From an uncultured Lachnospiraceae bacterium (GTDB taxonomy: Bacteria > Bacillota > Clostridia > Lachnospirales > Lachnospiraceae), in the NCBI GenBank assembly GCA_902783095.1, contig CACZPX010000228.1:1-9046 (forward strand): a DNA stretch of 9,046 bases, read 5' to 3'. Each line of letters starts with the position of its first letter. Within the stretch, counting starts at the first letter, position 1. A program made the translations under genes and the position numbers. This document shows, one piece after another, positions 5,987 through 9,046 of this stretch. The notes below the pieces were generated by a model that saw only the letters and a program-made list of their open reading frames with translations, ran no database searches and was not told the DNA's origin.

Positions 5987-6526
5987 ATGGCAAAGAACAA
6001 AAGCCTTTTAAAACTGGTCTATTCGGCGGTCTGCCTGGCGCTCGCCATGGTGCTGCCGCTGTTTCTGGGGCAGGTGCAGATCTTTATGCAGGGCATCTCC
6101 CCCATGCACATCCCGGCGCTTTTATGCGGCCTGATCTGCGGGCCGGCATACGGCGCCGCGGTGGGCTTTATCGCGCCGCTGCTGCGCAGCCTGATCTTCT
6201 CCATGCCGCCCATGGCGGTGGCCATCCCCATGGCCTTTGAACTGGCCGTGTACGGTCTGGTGGCCGGCCTGCTGTTTAAAGCCTTAAAGAAGATGAACTT
6301 CTGGCCACGCACCTACATCGCCATGATCGCCGCCATGCTTCTGGGACGCATCGTGGGCGGCGCCGCAAAGGCGGTCGTGATGGGCATCGGCGGCGAAGGC
6401 TACAGCTTTTCCGCCTTTGTCTCCGCCTATTTTGTGGGGACGTCCGTGGGCATGGTGCTGCACCTGATCATCGTGCCGCTGATCCTGTTTGCGCTGTACA
6501 GGGCCAAACTGCTGCCAGACGACTGA
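5987..6526 (+). CDS. ECF transporter S component, substrate unknown
   Basis: A 179-residue integral membrane protein, normal length for the substrate-binding S component of an energy-coupling factor (vitamin or micronutrient) importer. About six hydrophobic segments are visible (near 10-28, 43-62, 78-98, 108-130, 143-155, 157-171). Characteristic stretches include SPMHIPALLCGLICGP (38-53), GAAVGFIAPLLRSLIF (56-71), FELAVYGLVAGLL (84-96) and LLGRIVGGAAKAV (118-130). The EcfA/EcfA' ATPases and the EcfT scaffold are not in the window, so it probably uses shared modules encoded elsewhere. ATG 5987 follows GGAGGAA (5972-5978) at 8 bases. Expression is probably controlled by the leader terminator upstream. 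I cannot assign the ligand: it does not look like QueT, and I would not call it RibU, FolT or ThiT from sequence alone. Confidence 0.85.
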   Translation: MAKNKSLLKLVYSAVCLALAMVLPLFLGQVQIFMQGISPMHIPALLCGLICGPAYGAAVGFIAPLLRSLIFSMPPMAVAIPMAFELAVYGLVAGLLFKALKKMNFWPRTYIAMIAAMLLGRIVGGAAKAVVMGIGGEGYSFSAFVSAYFVGTSVGMVLHLIIVPLILFALYRAKLLPDD

Positions 6527-6549
6527 ATGAAAGCACTTATGCATAACAG

Positions 6550-6581
6550 AGGAGCTTCCCCCGCGGAGGCTCCTTTTATTT
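6550..6581 (+). terminator. Intrinsic terminator after the ECF S component
   Basis: GGAGCTTCC (6551-6559) pairs with GGAGGCTCC (6565-6573) as a 9-bp stem with one G-T pair and loop CCCGC, extended by A6550-T6574, then TTTTATTT (6574-6581). It ends the S-component transcript 24 bases after the stop codon. Confidence 0.9.
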
Positions 6582-6695
6582 ATGCAGCAAGACCGGCAGG
6601 CGCGCCCGTGCCCGCCGCCTGCGCGATTGGCTGTTTCACCTGAAAAAGCAAGCGGTTTTCCGAAGAACGGAAAGGAAAGACCATGCTGTCGGAAA
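6582..6695 (+). other. Intergenic stretch with two short hairpins of unknown role
   Basis: Two weak dyads are visible: GCAGGCG (6596-6602) with CGCCTGC (6616-6622), and TTTTCCG (6656-6662) with CGGAAAG (6668-6674, one G-T pair). Neither has a T-run. No reading frame with a good ribosome binding site is apparent, and I assign no function. Confidence 0.3.
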
Positions 6696-6724
6696 TTGCA
6701 AAGAAGCGGCGCCGTCCGTATAAT
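6696..6724 (+). promoter_or_regulatory. Promoter of the 2-hydroxyacid dehydrogenase gene
   Basis: TTGCAA (6696-6701) and a perfect TATAAT (6719-6724) are 17 bases apart. Transcription would start near 6731, about 20 bases before ATG 6752. This rules out the in-frame ATG at 6683 for transcripts from this promoter. Confidence 0.75.
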
Positions 6725-6751
6725 AGGGGAACAACGTGCAAGGAGACGACT

Positions 6752-7717
6752 ATGAAGAAGTTACTGATACAGTACCCCGGCCTGGAGGATCATATGGACC
6801 AGCTGACCGCGCTCTGCGGCAGCCGCTACGAGATCGTGCCGATCGACGCAAAGATCACGGAACCGGAACTTGCGGTGCTGCTGCCGGGCACGGAGATCAT
6901 CTTCGGCGACCTGAAGCCGGCCTGGCTGACGGATGCGCCGGACCTGAAATGGATCCAGATCTCCTGGGCGGGCGTGCGGCCCTATATCGGAACGGTGCTG
7001 CCGGACCGCTACATCCTGACCAACGCGAGCGGGGCCTTTGGAACGACCATTGCGGAGCATGCGCTGGGGATGCTGCTGGACCTGGCCAGACATTTCCGGA
7101 AATACTATGAGCATGCGCAGACCGGCCTCTGGAAGGACGCCGGCAGCGAGTGGCGGGTAGAAGGCAGGCACGCGCTGGTGATGGGCGCCGGGGACCTGGG
7201 CACGGCCATCGCGGAGCGCCTGCAGCCCTTTGGCGTGACGGTCACGGGCTTTGCGCGCACGGCCAGGGCGGCCGCGCCGCCCTTTGACAGAATGATCACG
7301 GCGGAAGACCTGGACGCGGAACTTGCGCGCGCGGACATGGTATTCGGCGCGCTGCCGGAGACGCCGGAGACGATCGGCCTGCTGAGCGCGGACCGCCTGG
7401 CGCACATGAAGGAAGACGCGATGATCCTGAACGTGGGACGGGGCAGCCTGATCGATACGGAGGCGCTGGTGCGGGAGCTGGAGGCCGGCCGGTTTTACGG
7501 CGTGGGCCTGGACGTGACGTCGCCGGAACCCCTGCCCGCGGACCATCCGCTCTGGAAGTTTGAACGCGTGCTGATCACGCCGCACGTGTCCGGCATCGGC
7601 TTCGGGCACCTGAAGGAGACGCAGGACCGCATCTGGGAGATCGCGCTGGGCAACCTTGCGCGTTATCTGGCGGGCAAGGATCTGCACAACCTGATCACCA
7701 ACGAGAAGGGGTATTGA
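6752..7717 (+). CDS. NAD(P)-dependent D-2-hydroxyacid dehydrogenase
   Basis: A 321-residue cytosolic oxidoreductase that should interconvert a 2-oxoacid and the D-2-hydroxyacid. An N-terminal catalytic half-domain is followed by AEHALGMLLDLAR (101-113), the Rossmann nucleotide-binding domain with GAGDLG (145-150), and then the C-terminal return. The catalytic triad is in place: R230 in NVGRG, E259 in SPEPLP and H278 in TPHVSG, with HPLW (265-268) as in typical members. Length is normal for the family. ATG 6752 has AAGGAG (6740-6745) 6 bases upstream and sits just after a promoter; the longer in-frame start at 6683 would contain that promoter. The gene is transcribed alone, between its promoter and a strong terminator. 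The substrate is not predictable: glyoxylate/hydroxypyruvate, phosphoglycerate or other 2-oxoacids are all possible. Confidence 0.93.
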   Translation: MKKLLIQYPGLEDHMDQLTALCGSRYEIVPIDAKITEPELAVLLPGTEIIFGDLKPAWLTDAPDLKWIQISWAGVRPYIGTVLPDRYILTNASGAFGTTIAEHALGMLLDLARHFRKYYEHAQTGLWKDAGSEWRVEGRHALVMGAGDLGTAIAERLQPFGVTVTGFARTARAAAPPFDRMITAEDLDAELARADMVFGALPETPETIGLLSADRLAHMKEDAMILNVGRGSLIDTEALVRELEAGRFYGVGLDVTSPEPLPADHPLWKFERVLITPHVSGIGFGHLKETQDRIWEIALGNLARYLAGKDLHNLITNEKGY

Positions 7718-7750
7718 GAAACAGCACGCTCCCGTACGGAGCGGTGGTAA

Positions 7751-7809
7751 AAAAAGATCCTTTGACGGACCGCAGCCGGTCATCCCGGGCGGAGTCGAAG
7801 GATCTTTTT
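7751..7809. terminator. Large, probably bidirectional terminator hairpin
   Basis: The arm at 7751-7766 (AAAAAGATCCTTTGAC) pairs with 7794-7809 over 16 bases with a single G-T pair. The 27-base loop holds a smaller hairpin, GACCG-CAGC-CGGTC (7768-7781). A-run and T-run sit at opposite ends, so it can terminate transcription in either direction. It separates the dehydrogenase gene from lrgA. Its right half resembles a dispersed bacterial intergenic repeat (see the findings). Confidence 0.88.
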
Positions 7810-7833
7810 ATATGGCATCCCCGCAAGGAAAAA

Positions 7834-7862
7834 TTGTCAAAGCCCCCGGCAGCGTTTATAAT
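7834..7862 (+). promoter_or_regulatory. Promoter of the lrgAB operon
   Basis: TTGTCA (7834-7839) and a perfect TATAAT (7857-7862) are 17 bases apart. Transcription should start near 7869, leaving a leader of about 33 bases. The in-frame ATG at 7812 lies upstream of the promoter and is therefore rejected in favour of ATG 7902. Confidence 0.82.
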
Positions 7863-7877
7863 AAACGGGGCGGTCCG

Positions 7878-7889
7878 CAGCGGCCGCTG
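7878..7889. repeat. 12-bp perfect palindrome in the lrgA leader
   Basis: CAGCGGCCGCTG is self-complementary and lies between the predicted transcription start (about 7869) and ATG 7902. The position suits a repressor operator or a small RNA structure near the ribosome binding site; neither is shown. Confidence 0.45.
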
Positions 7890-7901
7890 TTCGGAGTGCC
7901 T

Positions 7902-8312
7902 ATGAAGTATATCAGACAGTTTTTCATCATCATCGCGGTCACCTTTGCGGGCGAGCTGCTCTCGCGGCTGATCCCCGTGCCGGTGCCGGCCGGCATCTAC
8001 GGCCTGCTGATCCTGTTTTTCGGCCTGCTCACCGGCCTGATCCCCTATGAGGCGGTCAAAGAGACCGGCAAATTCCTGGTGGAGATCATGCAGGTGATGT
8101 TCATCCCCGCCACCGTGGGGCTTTTAAAGGTCTGGGGCATCGTGAAGGATTCGCTGCTTTCCTACGCGGTGATCCTGGTCGTGACGACGTTTCTGGTGAT
8201 GGCCGCCTCCGGTCTGGTCACCCAGGCGGTGATCCGCCATGGGCGCCGCGGTGCCGGGCAGGATGCGGAAACGGCAGCCGGCCGGACGGGAGAGGAGGCG
8301 CGCCATGAATGA
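7902..8312 (+). CDS. lrgA: LrgA/CidA-family membrane protein
   Basis: A 136-residue small membrane protein with about four hydrophobic segments (near 5-22, 30-48, 62-80, 88-110). Family signatures are RLIPVPVPAGIYGLLILF (22-39) and VMFIPATVGLL (65-75). LrgA/CidA proteins were first described as holin-like modulators of autolysis; in Bacillus and Streptococcus the LrgAB-type pairs have since been linked to pyruvate transport. The charged tail (113-136) is rich in Arg, Glu and Ala and probably cytosolic. The start at 7902 has only a short GGAG (7893-7896) 5 bases upstream but fits both the promoter and homologous N-termini (MKYIRQFF). The gene overlaps lrgB by 8 bases. No LytTR-type regulator, the usual control of this operon, is visible nearby. 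Confidence 0.9.
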   Translation: MKYIRQFFIIIAVTFAGELLSRLIPVPVPAGIYGLLILFFGLLTGLIPYEAVKETGKFLVEIMQVMFIPATVGLLKVWGIVKDSLLSYAVILVVTTFLVMAASGLVTQAVIRHGRRGAGQDAETAAGRTGEEARHE

Positions 8313-8997
8313 ATTCTTTACGGGTTCCGCCTTTTTCGGCGTGATCTTAAGCCTTGCGGCTTATGAGATCGGCCTCTTCCTAAAGAAAAAACTGAAGCAT
8401 CCGCTTGCCAACCCGCTGCTGATCGCGGTGGCGCTGACCATCGCCGTGCTGGTGGTGAGCGGGATCGACTACGACGTCTATTACGAAGGCGCGAAGATCA
8501 TCGGCTGGTTTTTGACGCCGGCGACGGTCTGCCTGGCCATTCCGCTGTACGAGCAGGTGAGCCTCATCAAGAAATATCCGCGCGCGATCCTGGCGGGGAT
8601 CCTGACCGGCGTCGTTACAAGCGTGGGCTCCGTGCTGGGGCTGTCCGTCCTGTTCGGGCTGAGCCACGCGGAATACGTCACCTTCCTGCCAAAGTCCGTG
8701 ACCACTGCCATCGGCATGGGCATCGCGGAGCAGCTGGGCGGCTACAGCGCCGTGACGGCAGCGGTGATCATCCTGTCCGGCATCCTGGGCAACATGCTCG
8801 CGGAGCCGTTTTTAAAGCTGTTAAAGGTCACCGAACCGGTGGCGAAGGGACTGGCGATCGGCACGGCCTCCCATGCCATCGGCACTGCGAAGGCGCTGGA
8901 GATGGGGGAGGTGGAAGGCGCCGTGAGCGCGCTGTCCATCGCGGTGGCCGGCGTGCTGACCGTGGCCGCAAGCGTCGTATTTGCGCTGTTCTATTGA
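8305..8997 (+). CDS. lrgB: LrgB/CidB-family membrane protein
   Basis: A 230-residue multi-pass membrane protein, full length for LrgB. Conserved stretches are NPLLIA (36-41), GWFLTPATVCLAIPLYEQ (67-84), FLPKSVTTAIGMGIAEQLGG (127-146), GILGNMLAEP (159-168) and GLAIGTASHAIGTAKALEMG (182-201). It is the obligate partner of LrgA; the pair is thought to form a membrane transporter or channel, with pyruvate or related small metabolites proposed as cargo in other Firmicutes. ATG 8305 is preceded by AGGAGG (8293-8298) at 6 bases and overlaps the lrgA stop (ATGAATGA), indicating translational coupling. An in-frame ATG at 8239 lies inside lrgA and is rejected. Only 49 bases of sequence follow the gene and no clear terminator is seen in them. 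Confidence 0.93.
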   Translation: MNEFFTGSAFFGVILSLAAYEIGLFLKKKLKHPLANPLLIAVALTIAVLVVSGIDYDVYYEGAKIIGWFLTPATVCLAIPLYEQVSLIKKYPRAILAGILTGVVTSVGSVLGLSVLFGLSHAEYVTFLPKSVTTAIGMGIAEQLGGYSAVTAAVIILSGILGNMLAEPFLKLLKVTEPVAKGLAIGTASHAIGTAKALEMGEVEGAVSALSIAVAGVLTVAASVVFALFY

Positions 8998-9046
8998 CGC
9001 CGTGACGGATGAGGTACTTGCCTTCCTCCGTTGTATGGAAAGTCTA

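Noticed and set aside
6683..6751. Extended N-terminus for the dehydrogenase from ATG 6683
   Set aside because: This stretch contains the -35 and -10 boxes (6696-6724), and AAGGAG at 6740-6745 serves ATG 6752. The extra residues are not typical of the family.
6761..7783. Long minus-strand reading frame (340 codons) opposite the dehydrogenase gene
   Set aside because: Low-complexity shadow composition, and the opposite strand encodes an intact enzyme with all catalytic residues. The frame also runs into the terminator hairpin.
7902..8997. LrgAB as a phage holin or lysis cassette
   Set aside because: There are no phage genes, no endolysin and no antiholin arrangement; the pair is a chromosomal LrgA/LrgB operon with an ordinary promoter.
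9004..9032. Possible terminator after lrgB
   Set aside because: An imperfect stem (ACGGA with TCCGT plus a few inner pairs around a mismatch) is followed by TTGTATGG, not a T-run, and the window ends soon after.

Overview
The window reads as a chromosomal stretch from a GC-rich member of the Clostridia, most likely Lachnospiraceae-like. The signs are Firmicutes-type ribosome binding sites (AGGAGG-like, 5-8 bases from the start), consensus sigma-A promoters, U-tailed intrinsic terminators, third codon positions that are mostly G or C, and gene families common in gut Clostridia. All ten supported genes lie on the + strand, and I see no mobile element, CRISPR array, tRNA or rRNA.

Layout. (1) 2-1348: the C-terminal part of a type IIA topoisomerase A subunit (ParC/GyrA family), cut by the window edge and closed by a strong terminator. 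(2) 1556-2966: a translationally coupled pair, a VTC-type polyphosphate polymerase domain protein and a DUF4956 membrane protein, followed by a modest terminator. (3) 3045-5076: an OmpR-family response regulator and its sensor histidine kinase, overlapping by 17 bases. (4) 5160-5834: a PAP2-family membrane phosphatase with its own TTGACA-17-TAAAAT promoter. (5) 5987-6526: an ECF transporter S component preceded by a consensus promoter and a structured leader that ends in a terminator before the gene, which looks like an attenuator or an unclassified riboswitch. (6) 6752-7717: a D-2-hydroxyacid dehydrogenase with its own promoter. (7) 7902-8997: an LrgA/LrgB pair with its own promoter and overlapping reading frames. 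The remaining intergenic stretches are all shorter than 300 bases.

How the genes may work together. The VTC protein (cytosolic, tunnel-fold nucleotidyl/phosphotransferase) and DUF4956 (membrane) probably form a membrane-associated polyphosphate-making or -moving unit. The adjacent two-component system may regulate it: three TTAAG repeats, two of them 11 bases apart, lie upstream of the VTC gene at a spacing typical of OmpR-family sites. LrgAB proteins in other Firmicutes have been linked to pyruvate or small-metabolite transport, and the neighbouring 2-hydroxyacid dehydrogenase acts on the same class of metabolites, but the two units are transcriptionally separate. The points most worth a second look are the VTC-DUF4956-two-component neighbourhood, the orphan leader RNA at 5873-5961, the inverted repeat around the PAP2 promoter, and the strong next-codon context of TTA leucine codons. 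All motif positions and counts were worked out by eye; no search or folding program was run.
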